This document shows positions 1 through 8,202 of a stretch of 64,000 nucleotides of DNA, one piece after another. Both the position numbers and the translations under genes were made by a program. Under the pieces are notes generated by a model, which saw nothing but the letters and a program-made list of their open reading frames with translations, had not been told where the DNA came from and did no database searches. This DNA is from Rhodoferax sp. (GTDB lineage: Bacteria; Pseudomonadota; Gammaproteobacteria; Burkholderiales; Burkholderiaceae_C): NCBI RefSeq assembly GCF_028715765.1, contig NZ_JAQURE010000004.1, positions 1 to 64,000 of the forward strand. The letters run 5' to 3'. Numbering within the stretch: the stretch's first letter is position 1; each line of letters starts with the position of its first letter.

Positions 1-1
1 G

Positions 2-97
2 CGAATGGCTTTGGCACGACGGCGACGAAAGTGGTTTGAGGGCCTTTGGGCTCAAGCTGAAATTGACCCAAGTCTGCACAAGTTCGGACTCGCTTGA
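2..97 (+). CDS. possible C-terminal end of a truncated upstream gene
   Basis: An open frame enters from the left edge and stops at TGA 95-97. It encodes about 31 residues, rich in Arg at the start (ALARRRRKWFEGL) and ending HKFGLA. The composition looks like a real protein tail, but there is too little of it to assign a family, and I do not recognise it. The gap to icd (98-314) shows no other gene. Confidence 0.3.
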   Translation, partial: RMALARRRRKWFEGLWAQAEIDPSLHKFGLA

Positions 98-314
98 AAC
101 ATCGAAATCTCTAATGGATTATCTGGGGTGAACTGACAACCCTTCAAATTCAAAGAAGGTGCGTCTTGAACGACTGCCACAGCCGTATCGTTGACAGAAA
201 TTGGTAATTTAATCCGACTAGAATCAAATTCACAAGGGGAAGCCCCGAGCCGCATTGTGAAAAATGATGCTGTTCAAAACAGGATGATTGATCAATTACC
301 GGAGACCCAATTCC

Positions 315-1568
<1,254 letters not shown>

Positions 1569-1602
1569 TGCAAATAACAACCGCTGACAGCGGTTGAGCC
1601 AA

Positions 1603-1635
1603 CCCCTAAGCGATTGATTTGCTTAGGGGTTTTTT
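1603..1635 (+). terminator. rho-independent terminator of icd
   Basis: A 9-bp perfect stem (CCCCTAAGC / GCTTAGGGG) with a 9-base loop is followed directly by a run of six T, 35 bases after the icd stop codon. Confidence 0.9.
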
Positions 1636-1672
1636 GTTTTTTGTGCAACGACTGTGACACCCAACGGAAAAG

Positions 1673-1706
1673 TTTTACACCATAAAAGAGCCTCTATGGT
1701 GTAAAA
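1673..1706. repeat. inverted repeat between icd and azlD, possible azlCD terminator
   Basis: Two 12-base arms (TTTTACACCATA and TATGGTGTAAAA) surround a 10-base spacer, 47 bases beyond the azlD stop. The position suits a terminator for the minus-strand operon, but the following U tract is short (CTTTTCC), so an operator or other palindrome is also possible. Confidence 0.45.
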
Positions 1707-1752
1707 AAAGCAGCCAACCTGATTGGATGGTGTCACCATGGTGTGTGCTGCT

Positions 1753-2076
1753 TCAGCCCCCATTTCTCAGCAGCACATACAAGGCGGTGCCGGCCAAGAT
1801 GCTCAGCAGAGCTTGCTTGCGCAAAGCCTGCAGTGCCACCACGCAGGCCACTGCGGCCAGTTCAGCCCACGGGCCCTTGAGGTTGCTTTGGGCGCTGCCC
1901 ACCAGGGTGTGCAGCAGCAGCAAGGTCATGATGGCCAGCGGCAAAAAGCGCCCCAGGCGCTGCACCAGCGGGTGACTTTGCAAAAAACGTGCAGCCAAAA
2001 AGGGCAGGGCGCGCAGTCCAAACGTGACCCCTGCCATGGCTGCCAGCGCTCCCAGCGCATAGGTTGTGTTGATCAT
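1753..2076 (-). CDS. azlD: AzlD-type branched-chain amino acid exporter, small subunit
   Basis: A 107-residue hydrophobic protein with three or four membrane segments and the family pattern GLRALPFLAARFL, SHPLVQRLGRFLPLAIMTLLLLHTL. In characterised systems AzlC and AzlD together export branched-chain amino acids or analogues across the inner membrane. Its start overlaps the azlC stop by 4 bases, indicating translational coupling. The exact substrate cannot be read from sequence. Confidence 0.88.
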   Translation of the reverse strand: MINTTYALGALAAMAGVTFGLRALPFLAARFLQSHPLVQRLGRFLPLAIMTLLLLHTLVGSAQSNLKGPWAELAAVACVVALQALRKQALLSILAGTALYVLLRNGG

Positions 2077-2780
2077 GGCGCCACCTCGTCAGCGGTGGGT
2101 TGGGCCAAAAACACACCAGCGCACACGCTCAAGCCGATGGCCAGCAGCAACGCCTGTTGTGGCCACACCCACCAAGCCACAGCGTAGCTGAGCACCGCCA
2201 TCCACAGCGGCGCGCCAGAGGCTGCACTGCGCCACTGCTCCACCGCCAGCACGGCAAACAGGGCAGCCAGTGCAAAGTCCAAGCCCACCAGCCCCACTTG
2301 CGCCTGTGCGCCAATCACCGCCCCCAGCAGCGTGCCCAGCACCCACCAGCCCTGATTCAACAAGGCCACCGTGACCATTTGCCCGGTGTGTGTGCCGGGT
2401 GGCAAGGTGGTCAAGACTGAATAGGTTTCATCGGTCAGGGCAAACACCAAATACCAGCGCGCCAGGGGTTGCGTGGGCAACTTGTGGAGCAAAGACAGGC
2501 CGTAAAACATGTGGCGCAGGTTGACCACCAGCGTAGCCAGCGCGATGGAGGCTACCGGCAAACCTGCTGCCAGCATGGGCACCATCATGAACTGCGAGGC
2601 TCCGGCATAGACCCCAACACTGGCGACCAGCGCCAACCACCAGGGCGCACCCGCTTGCACAAACAAAAAGCCAAACACCATGCCCAGCGGCACATAGCCC
2701 ATGGCCACGGGGATTGAGAGTGACAGCACCGACATGCTGGGTTGCGCTGGGCTGGGCGGTTGCGTGGGCGGGTTGGACAT
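2073..2780 (-). CDS. azlC: AzlC-type branched-chain amino acid exporter, large subunit
   Basis: The 235-residue product opens with a Pro-rich soluble stretch (MSNPPTQPPSPAQPS) and then has five or six membrane segments. Family features visible are PVAMGYVPLGMVFGFLFVQAG, YAGASQFMMVPML and LVVNLRHMFYGLSLL, ending FALTDETY and further helices. The frame stays open well upstream, but homology begins only after the Met at 2780, so that start was chosen. It is the first gene of azlCD and is divergent from elbB. Confidence 0.88.
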   Translation of the reverse strand: MSNPPTQPPSPAQPSMSVLSLSIPVAMGYVPLGMVFGFLFVQAGAPWWLALVASVGVYAGASQFMMVPMLAAGLPVASIALATLVVNLRHMFYGLSLLHKLPTQPLARWYLVFALTDETYSVLTTLPPGTHTGQMVTVALLNQGWWVLGTLLGAVIGAQAQVGLVGLDFALAALFAVLAVEQWRSAASGAPLWMAVLSYAVAWWVWPQQALLLAIGLSVCAGVFLAQPTADEVAP

Positions 2781-2930
2781 GGTGCTGGTTTCTGGCCCAT
2801 GCCGGCGCTGCAAGGGTGAGGTTGTGGAGGACGCGAGATTTTGACAGACACCGGCAAAGGCCAACCTGAAACCTTTGTGCCCACTGCAGGTTGCGTCGCA
2901 TAATCTCAAAAAAACCACCTCAAGGACACC

Positions 2931-3623
2931 ATGACAAACCCTCAAAAAACTCCCAAAGTGGCCGTGCTGCTCTCCGGCTGCGGCCATCTGGATGGCGCTG
3001 AAGTGCGCGAAGCCGTGTTGACCCTGTTGGCGCTTGATCAGCAAGGTGCACAGTACCAATGCATTGCGCCTAACGCGCCGCAGTTCCATGTCATCAACCA
3101 TGTGACCGGTGAGCCGGTGGAGGGTGCCAGCCGCAATATTTTGGAAGAGTCCAGCCGCATCGCCCGGGTGGGGCAATGTCTGGACTTGGCGCAGGCCCAG
3201 GTGGCTGACTATGACGCACTGCTGATGCCTGGTGGCTATGGCGTGGCCAAAAACCACTGCTCGTTTGCCTTCAAAGGCGCAGAGGCTGAGGTGCGCCCCG
3301 ACGTGGCTGCGTTTGTGCGTGGTTTTTTTGACGCGCACAAGCCCGTGGGTGCCATCTGCATTGCCCCGGCACTGGTGGCGCTGGCGCTAAGTCAAGCCCA
3401 CGACAGCGCCGCCATGACGCTGGGCAATGACGCAGGTTGCGCCGCCGCGTTAACCCAGCTGGGTCAGCACAACCACAACACGCCCAGCGCCAAAGAGATC
3501 GTCATTGACGAAGCCCACAAGCTCATCACCACCCCCGCCTACATGTTTGACGACGCCAAATTGGCCGATGTGTTTGTGGGCATTGAGCGCTGCGTGGCAG
3601 AGGTGCTCAAGCGCGTGGCATGA
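2931..3623 (+). CDS. elbB: ElbB-type glyoxalase, class I glutamine amidotransferase-like fold
   Basis: A 230-residue DJ-1/PfpI-superfamily protein. The start KVAVLLSGCGHLDGAEVREAVLTLLALD and the LLMPGGYGVAKN and GAICIAPALVALAL segments, with the nucleophile-elbow Cys in AICIAPA, match the ElbB group, named for a link to isoprenoid metabolism and reported to have glyoxalase activity. AAGGA lies 9 bases before ATG 2931. The stop overlaps the next start (ATGA), so the two genes are probably cotranscribed. The physiological substrate is uncertain. Confidence 0.85.
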   Translation: MTNPQKTPKVAVLLSGCGHLDGAEVREAVLTLLALDQQGAQYQCIAPNAPQFHVINHVTGEPVEGASRNILEESSRIARVGQCLDLAQAQVADYDALLMPGGYGVAKNHCSFAFKGAEAEVRPDVAAFVRGFFDAHKPVGAICIAPALVALALSQAHDSAAMTLGNDAGCAAALTQLGQHNHNTPSAKEIVIDEAHKLITTPAYMFDDAKLADVFVGIERCVAEVLKRVA

Positions 3624-4210
3624 AGGCCATTTGCGTTTACTGCGGCTCCAGCCCGGGGCGTTTGGCTGACTATGCAAAGGGCGCGCGCGCCTTGGGGCAA
3701 GCGCTGCTGGCACAGGGTTTGGGGCTGGTGTATGGCGGCGCCAGCATTGGCCTGATGGGCCTGGTGGCCAACACCGTGCTGGCCGGTGGCGGGCGTGTGG
3801 TGGGGGTCATACCGCAGGCGCTGGCGTGCCAAGAGGTGGCGCATGCCGGGCTGACTGAGTTGATCGTTACCCAAAACATGCACGAGCGGAAAACGCGCAT
3901 GGCCGAGTTGTCAGACGGCTTCATTGCCTTGCCTGGCGGCATTGGCACGTTTGAAGAATTGTTTGAAATCTGGACCTGGGCGCAACTGGGCATCCATGCC
4001 AAGCCGGTGGGGTTGCTCAATGTGGCGGGCTATTACGACGGCCTGGTCTCATTTTTAGACCACGCCACGCAAGCGCAGTTTTTAAAGCCGCAGCACCGCG
4101 CGGCGTTGCTGGTGGAACAAGACCCGGTGCTGCTGTTGCAGCGGTTTGCTGCCCAGGCATCGGCCCAGGTGTCAGGCGGCGCAGCCGTGCTGAACATTCA
4201 CCAGGTTTAA
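3620..4210 (+). CDS. LOG-family nucleoside 5'-monophosphate phosphoribohydrolase
   Basis: A 196-residue Rossmann-like protein of the LOG/TIGR00730 family. It has the N-terminal ICVYCGSSPG segment, the GLVYGGASIGLMG loop and the diagnostic ALPGGIGTFEELFEIWTW (PGGxGTxxE) motif, with M-x-x-RK in MHERKTRMAEL just before it. Members cleave ribose 5-phosphate from cytokinin or other nucleotides. The bacterial role is usually housekeeping nucleotide hydrolysis. It overlaps elbB by 4 bases. Confidence 0.88.
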   Translation: MKAICVYCGSSPGRLADYAKGARALGQALLAQGLGLVYGGASIGLMGLVANTVLAGGGRVVGVIPQALACQEVAHAGLTELIVTQNMHERKTRMAELSDGFIALPGGIGTFEELFEIWTWAQLGIHAKPVGLLNVAGYYDGLVSFLDHATQAQFLKPQHRAALLVEQDPVLLLQRFAAQASAQVSGGAAVLNIHQV

Positions 4211-4267
4211 ATACTGTGTTGCCAGTTACAGCACGACCAAAAACGAACTGATACCACGAGGACATTC

Positions 4268-4897
4268 ATGATGGAGACTTCGCCCATTAAAGCATCGGGG
4301 CTGGCTGCGGCCGACACATCCATCCTGTCTGATACAGCATTTTTGAACGACTTGCGCCGCCAGATGGTGAAGTTTGCGACGCTGCAACTCTCCAACAGCC
4401 ACGCGGCAGAAGATGCCGTGCAAGAGGCGCTGGTCGGTGCGCTTAAAAATGCCACTTCTTTTGCCGGTCGCGCAGCATTGAAAACCTGGGTGTTTGCCAT
4501 TTTGCGCAACAAAATTGCCGATGTTTTGCGGCACAAAATGCGAATGGTCGATGCCAGCAGTCTGCTGCGCGAAGATGAGGAAGGCGAAGACTTTTCGGAG
4601 CTGTTTGATCGCAAAGGTCATTGGCAGGCTGATGAAAAGCCTGCCACCTGGGGCAACCCTCAGAGTGCCTTGCACCAGAACCAGTTCTGGAAAGTGTTTC
4701 AGGCGTGCCTGGAAGGCTTGCCTGGCAACCAAGCCAGGGTGTTCATGATGAAAGAATTTGTTGAACTCGACACAGCCGAGATTTGCACGACTGTCGGCAT
4801 TACCACCACCAACCTGAATGTGATGCTGTATCGCTCACGCCTGCGCCTGAGAGAGTGCCTGGAAAACACCTGGTTCCTGAAGGGAGAACACGCATGA
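4268..4897 (+). CDS. ECF-family RNA polymerase sigma factor
   Basis: The 209-residue product has sigma region 2 (QMVKFATLQLSNSHAAEDAVQEALVGAL, residues about 35-65, then GRAALKTWVFAILRNKIADVLR). It also has region 4 (CLEGLPGNQARVFMMKEFVELDTAEICTTVGITTTNLNVMLYRSRLRLRECL). GAGGA precedes ATG 4268. The stop overlaps the start of a small zinc-finger anti-sigma gene. The pair converges on a bufferin operon with only four bases between stop codons. In known bufferin loci such a sigma factor activates the metallophore genes under metal stress, so that is the inferred target. Confidence 0.9.
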   Translation: MMETSPIKASGLAAADTSILSDTAFLNDLRRQMVKFATLQLSNSHAAEDAVQEALVGALKNATSFAGRAALKTWVFAILRNKIADVLRHKMRMVDASSLLREDEEGEDFSELFDRKGHWQADEKPATWGNPQSALHQNQFWKVFQACLEGLPGNQARVFMMKEFVELDTAEICTTVGITTTNLNVMLYRSRLRLRECLENTWFLKGEHA

Positions 4898-5100
4898 TGA
4901 ATTGCAAGCAAGCCACCCGCCTGATCTCTGAATCGCAGGAACGACCACTCCCTTTGGCTGAAAAGATGAGCCTGAAAGTTCACTTCATGATATGTACGGG
5001 ATGCAAAAACTTTAGTCTGCAGGTGCCTTTCCTCAGTCAGGCGATGAAGGCGTATGCCAAGGGTGCTGACGAAGATTTTCTGCCAACGACAAAAAAATAA
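4894..5100 (+). CDS. zinc-finger (ZAS-type) anti-sigma factor
   Basis: A 68-residue soluble protein starting MMNCKQATRLISESQERPL and containing HFMICTGCKNF, that is H-x3-C-x2-C, the core of the zinc-binding anti-sigma domain. It has no membrane segment, so it is a short cytoplasmic member. ATG 4894 overlaps the sigma stop codon (ATGA). It presumably binds the preceding ECF sigma factor until a signal releases it. The whole gene is barely longer than the binding domain. Confidence 0.82.
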   Translation: MMNCKQATRLISESQERPLPLAEKMSLKVHFMICTGCKNFSLQVPFLSQAMKAYAKGADEDFLPTTKK

Positions 5101-5104
5101 GCCT

Positions 5105-5632
5105 TCACGGGTAAAACCGGGCGATCCAATGGTCAACAGACAGCTTGCCCGGCCCGTGCACCATCAGGTACAGCAGCACCGCAGCCCAGGTGCCGTGGGT
5201 CGGGTACGCATCTGGGTAGACAAACAGCTGGATGGTCATCGTCATGCCCAGCAGCGCAAAGGCTGACAGTCGGGTGGCGAAGCCCCACAAAATCAGCATT
5301 GGGAAAAGATGTTCTGCCGTCGCAGCCATGGTGGCTGCAATTTCGGGTGGAATCAAAGGCAAACGGTATTCATCGCGGAACAAGTCCACCACCGAGCTTG
5401 AGAGGCGCGGCCAGCCCAAGGTGAATTCGCCATTGACAATGTCAACCGCAAAGCCTTGAATTTTGGTCTGGCCAGACTTCCAGAACACAGCCGCAATCGA
5501 AAAGCGTGCCACAAAGGCCAGCAAGGTGTTGGGTATGCGCTCGGCGATGTCAATGAACTGCCGAATCAGGCCTGGCATCAAGCCCTCATCAGCAGGTGAA
5601 GCTAAGCCCAATTGGGTCGTGCGTGTGTTCAT
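5105..5632 (-). CDS. DoxX-family membrane protein of the bufferin operon
   Basis: The 175-residue product has four predicted helices, including PNTLLAFVARFSIAAVFWKSGQTKIQG, which is typical of DoxX proteins. Others are AATAEHLFPMLILWGFATRLSAFALLGMTMTIQLFVYP and WAAVLLYLMVHGPGKLSVDHWI. It is the last gene of a four-gene minus-strand operon and overlaps the preceding gene by 4 bases. DoxX proteins often accompany MNIO-modified peptide operons; the biochemical role is not known. Confidence 0.88.
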   Translation of the reverse strand: MNTRTTQLGLASPADEGLMPGLIRQFIDIAERIPNTLLAFVARFSIAAVFWKSGQTKIQGFAVDIVNGEFTLGWPRLSSSVVDLFRDEYRLPLIPPEIAATMAATAEHLFPMLILWGFATRLSAFALLGMTMTIQLFVYPDAYPTHGTWAAVLLYLMVHGPGKLSVDHWIARFYP

Positions 5633-6399
5633 GCTCTGTCTCCGGTATTCAGGTGGGTGATGAGTTGCAAGCGCAGCAGCAGCGTCAGCGCGTGGGTCAA
5701 ATCAAATGTGGGGTCAAGGTCGCTTGCGGCTTGCGCGGCATCGGCCAAGGTCTGGCCAGCCAGCAAAGCTTTGACAAACATCCCGGTTCCAGCGGCAAGC
5801 GCCAGGGTGTTGACAGTCAGCCCGGCGCGGTACACCAGCGCCGTCTGCGCCACATCTGGGTCGACTTCTAACGCACTCACTGCGCCTTGATGCGCGGTCC
5901 ATACGGAAACAATAGCAAAACTTGATTCAATGACCTGTATCGACGGATGCAACACCAGTTGCAATGACAAAAGCTGTTGCGCGTTGGCCAGCGCCGCTTG
6001 CAACACTTGCGGGTCAATGGCGGCGACATCGGCCGCGTGGTAAGCCAGCACCCGTGCCATTTCCAGACGTGCCACATCGGCCAGGTAAGGCACTGAAGCA
6101 ACTGGGGGAAAAGCCGCCACAAAATCTGCAAAGTTGCGCCCGTAATAGGCCATGACCGCCGACCTTGGTGGATGGTTTTGAGCAAACTCCCGTGCCATGG
6201 CGCGAAAAAATGCTTCACCCACCAGTGTTTGCACTACCGGGTAAGTGTCAGCCAAGGCGTCAATCAAGGACACCATCACGTTGTTGCGGTACACAGCAAA
6301 CCGCAGGGTGGGGTCAGAGCCATTGCAGGTGACCAAACCACTTGGGGGTGGCAGCTGTGCATCAAGCACCGCTTGGGCAAAGGCCGTCTGGGTGCTCAT
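5629..6399 (-). CDS. DUF2063 partner protein of the MNIO enzyme (BufC-like)
   Basis: A 256-residue protein whose N-terminal half has the DUF2063 pattern: [62 protein letters not shown] and [10 protein letters not shown]. In related operons this protein helps the DUF692 enzyme recognise and modify the precursor peptide. It overlaps both neighbours by 4 bases, so the four genes are a tightly coupled unit. Older annotations call the family putative DNA-binding; the operon context argues for peptide maturation instead. Confidence 0.88.
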   Translation of the reverse strand: MSTQTAFAQAVLDAQLPPPSGLVTCNGSDPTLRFAVYRNNVMVSLIDALADTYPVVQTLVGEAFFRAMAREFAQNHPPRSAVMAYYGRNFADFVAAFPPVASVPYLADVARLEMARVLAYHAADVAAIDPQVLQAALANAQQLLSLQLVLHPSIQVIESSFAIVSVWTAHQGAVSALEVDPDVAQTALVYRAGLTVNTLALAAGTGMFVKALLAGQTLADAAQAASDLDPTFDLTHALTLLLRLQLITHLNTGDRA

Positions 6400-7325
6400 G
6401 CCGCCACCTCATGCAAAGCCTGTTGTTCTGCAAGGGGTGGTTGACCCACTGTGGCCGGGTGTAAGTAGCCCTCGGCCAACGTCGCTTCAGCCAGCAGCAC
6501 CGGCCAGGTGGGTATGTCGTTGTCACGCTCCAGCAAAGTAGCCACCGGGCCGGTCAAGGTCAGCGTGTAGGCATACAAGTCCCACATCGCCTGCGCCACT
6601 GGCGAGCCGTGGCTGTCAATCAGCAGCCGATCATTGTTGCCATCCACCTGCTCGGCAAAGCCCGCCAGGTGAATCTCGCCCACTTGCGCCAGCGGCAATG
6701 CGCGGATGACGGCCTGCGCATCACGCTGGTGGTTGACACTGCTGACATACACGTTGTTCACGTCCAGTAACAGCCCGCAACCGGTGCGGCGCACTACCTC
6801 AGAGATAAAAGCCGCCTCGTCCCAGGTGGACGCGGCAAATTCAACATAAGTGGCAGGGTTTTCCAGCAACATGCGCCGTTGCAGGTGCGCTTGCACTTGG
6901 TCAATGTGGTCGCAAACCCGCTGCAAGGTGGCGGTGTTGTAGGGCACGGGCAGCAAGTCATTCAAGAAGGTTGCACCGTGTGTTGACCACGCCAGGTGCT
7001 CTGAAAACGATTGCGGCTGATGCTTATCTAGCAAGCGCTGCAAGGCATTCAGGTGTTCAATATCAAGCGGTGCATCAGCCCCAATCGACAAGCACACACC
7101 ATGCACTGAGAGCGCATAACGTTCGTGGATGCGGCTCAGGTAATGGTGAAACGGGCCACCCGCCACCATGTAGTTCTCGGCATGGACTTCAAAAAAACCG
7201 ATGTCTGGCTGGGTCGCCAAAATCTCCTGAAAATGTTCGGGTTTGAGCCCCACACCCGCCCGGGTGGGCAAGGTGGGGGTCAGAGCAACCTGGGGCGGTG
7301 TGTGTTGGCTGCTTGGGTTCAACAT
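6396..7325 (-). CDS. MNIO family (DUF692) peptide-modifying oxygenase, BufB-like
   Basis: A 309-residue TIM-barrel enzyme of the multinuclear non-heme iron-dependent oxidase family. Visible signatures are [77 protein letters not shown] and EIHLAGFAE. His, Glu, Asp and Asn in these segments are the expected iron ligands. Family members convert precursor cysteines to heterocycles or related thio groups. I chose ATG 7325, which has GGAG 9 bases upstream, over a TTG 24 bases earlier. It lies 28 bases after the precursor gene. Confidence 0.9.
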   Translation of the reverse strand: MLNPSSQHTPPQVALTPTLPTRAGVGLKPEHFQEILATQPDIGFFEVHAENYMVAGGPFHHYLSRIHERYALSVHGVCLSIGADAPLDIEHLNALQRLLDKHQPQSFSEHLAWSTHGATFLNDLLPVPYNTATLQRVCDHIDQVQAHLQRRMLLENPATYVEFAASTWDEAAFISEVVRRTGCGLLLDVNNVYVSSVNHQRDAQAVIRALPLAQVGEIHLAGFAEQVDGNNDRLLIDSHGSPVAQAMWDLYAYTLTLTGPVATLLERDNDIPTWPVLLAEATLAEGYLHPATVGQPPLAEQQALHEVAA

Positions 7326-7353
7326 GCCAGGTGCTCCGTGGTCTGCCAATGAA

Positions 7354-7677
7354 TCAGGCTTTGACTTCCTTGAATTCTTTCATTTGGCCATGACCCGTGG
7401 GCGAGGTTTTTGACACGGTTTTTTCGCAAGTGCCCTTGGGCACCATCGACCAGGCGTTGCCTTGGTAGTCAACCTTGGAGGTGCCCGCGCAGGTGGTGCC
7501 GGCACCCGCTTTGCAGTCGTTTTTGCCTTTAAGGGCTACGCCAAAGCACTTTTCGGTGTCAGCTGCTTGGGCGGCAATGGGTGTGGCGGCAATCGTCAGG
7601 GCGGCGCTCATGGCCAGCGCCAGACCAGCGGCGGTTGCGGTACGACGGGTCACAGAAGATTGGGATGCGGTTGTCAT
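7354..7677 (-). CDS. BufA1-type (DUF2282) bufferin metallophore precursor
   Basis: A 107-residue secreted peptide precursor. The N terminus is Arg-rich followed by a hydrophobic core and an Ala-rich cleavage region ([20 protein letters not shown]). The mature part has exactly four cysteines, in [26 protein letters not shown] and KGTCEKTV, which fits the DUF2282 family. Known bufferins have these Cys modified by the MNIO enzyme and buffer copper in the periplasm. AAGGA lies just upstream of ATG 7677. It heads the operon; metal specificity here is inferred. Confidence 0.88.
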   Translation of the reverse strand: MTTASQSSVTRRTATAAGLALAMSAALTIAATPIAAQAADTEKCFGVALKGKNDCKAGAGTTCAGTSKVDYQGNAWSMVPKGTCEKTVSKTSPTGHGQMKEFKEVKA

Positions 7678-7745
7678 GGTGGTGTCCTTCAATGCGTAAA
7701 TGGTGGATAAAAAGTAACTAACCAGCAAATGCCATGTTTTTGACA

Positions 7746-7772
7746 CTGCTGCTCGATTGGTCGAAGCAGCAG
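7746..7772 (-). promoter_or_regulatory. leader hairpin upstream of bufA1
   Basis: On the minus strand CTGCTGCTTCGA pairs with TCGAGCAGCAG around a 4-base loop with a single bulged T. It lies about 70 bases upstream of ATG 7677, in the likely untranslated leader. It could affect mRNA stability or translation of the precursor, which must be made in excess over its enzymes. The role is inference only. Confidence 0.4.
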
Positions 7773-8028
7773 CACTTTTATTACAGTGCCTTGAAGAAAA
7801 ATTTGCTTGCTCTGCAAAATGCAGCTTCAGGGCTTGAGAAAACCAGCGCCTCATGGGCTACACGCAACAACGAAGGGTAACAACCCGTAATGCCTTCATG
7901 CGCCATAGATGGCAAGGATTCTGGTTTGATGCTGGTCTGCTGCTGACTCGACCACCCATTCACGCTTTTTACCAGCCAGTGATTTCTGAAAGCGCGCACT
8001 TACCGACTGTTACCTGTTCATATAGCCG

Positions 8029-8163
8029 TTGATCAGCGAATCCAAATACGATGACTTCGAGTCTGTCAGCCACTTCGCCCACCTGCTTGGGATGCCTGAT
8101 GAGCCCGTTGTGGTGCGGGTGATCAAGGCCATCTGGTTTGTCGACTCGGGGCGTTACAGGTAG
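8029..8163 (+). pseudogene. short open frame, possible gene remnant
   Basis: From TTG 8029 to TAG 8161-8163 the frame encodes 44 residues (SKYDDFESVSHFAHLL then PDEPVVVRVIKAIWFVD) with protein-like composition but no ribosome binding site and no recognisable family. It may be the tail of a lost gene. It ends 39 bases before the cytochrome start. Confidence 0.2.
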
Positions 8164-8202
8164 CTCTGTGACGCATGGCGTTCAACAACCGGAGTAAACG
8201 AG

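Larger units (their letters stand above)
7678..8202. other. intergenic region between bufA1 and the multiheme cytochrome gene
   Basis: These 525 bases must hold the divergent control regions of the bufferin operon and the cytochrome gene. I see a hairpin in the bufA1 leader (7746-7772) and a short open frame (8029-8163), each listed separately. I could not identify a convincing ECF promoter pair shared with the sigma gene. Confidence 0.5.

Noticed and set aside
190-225. TTGACA and TAGAAT upstream of icd as a sigma-70 promoter
   Set aside because: The spacing is 22 bases, too long for a functional -35/-10 pair.
7690-7720. AGTTAC elements upstream of bufA1 and of the ECF sigma gene as a shared ECF promoter
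   Set aside because: The distances to a common -10-like ACG element differ (16 versus 13 bases), so no shared promoter can be claimed.
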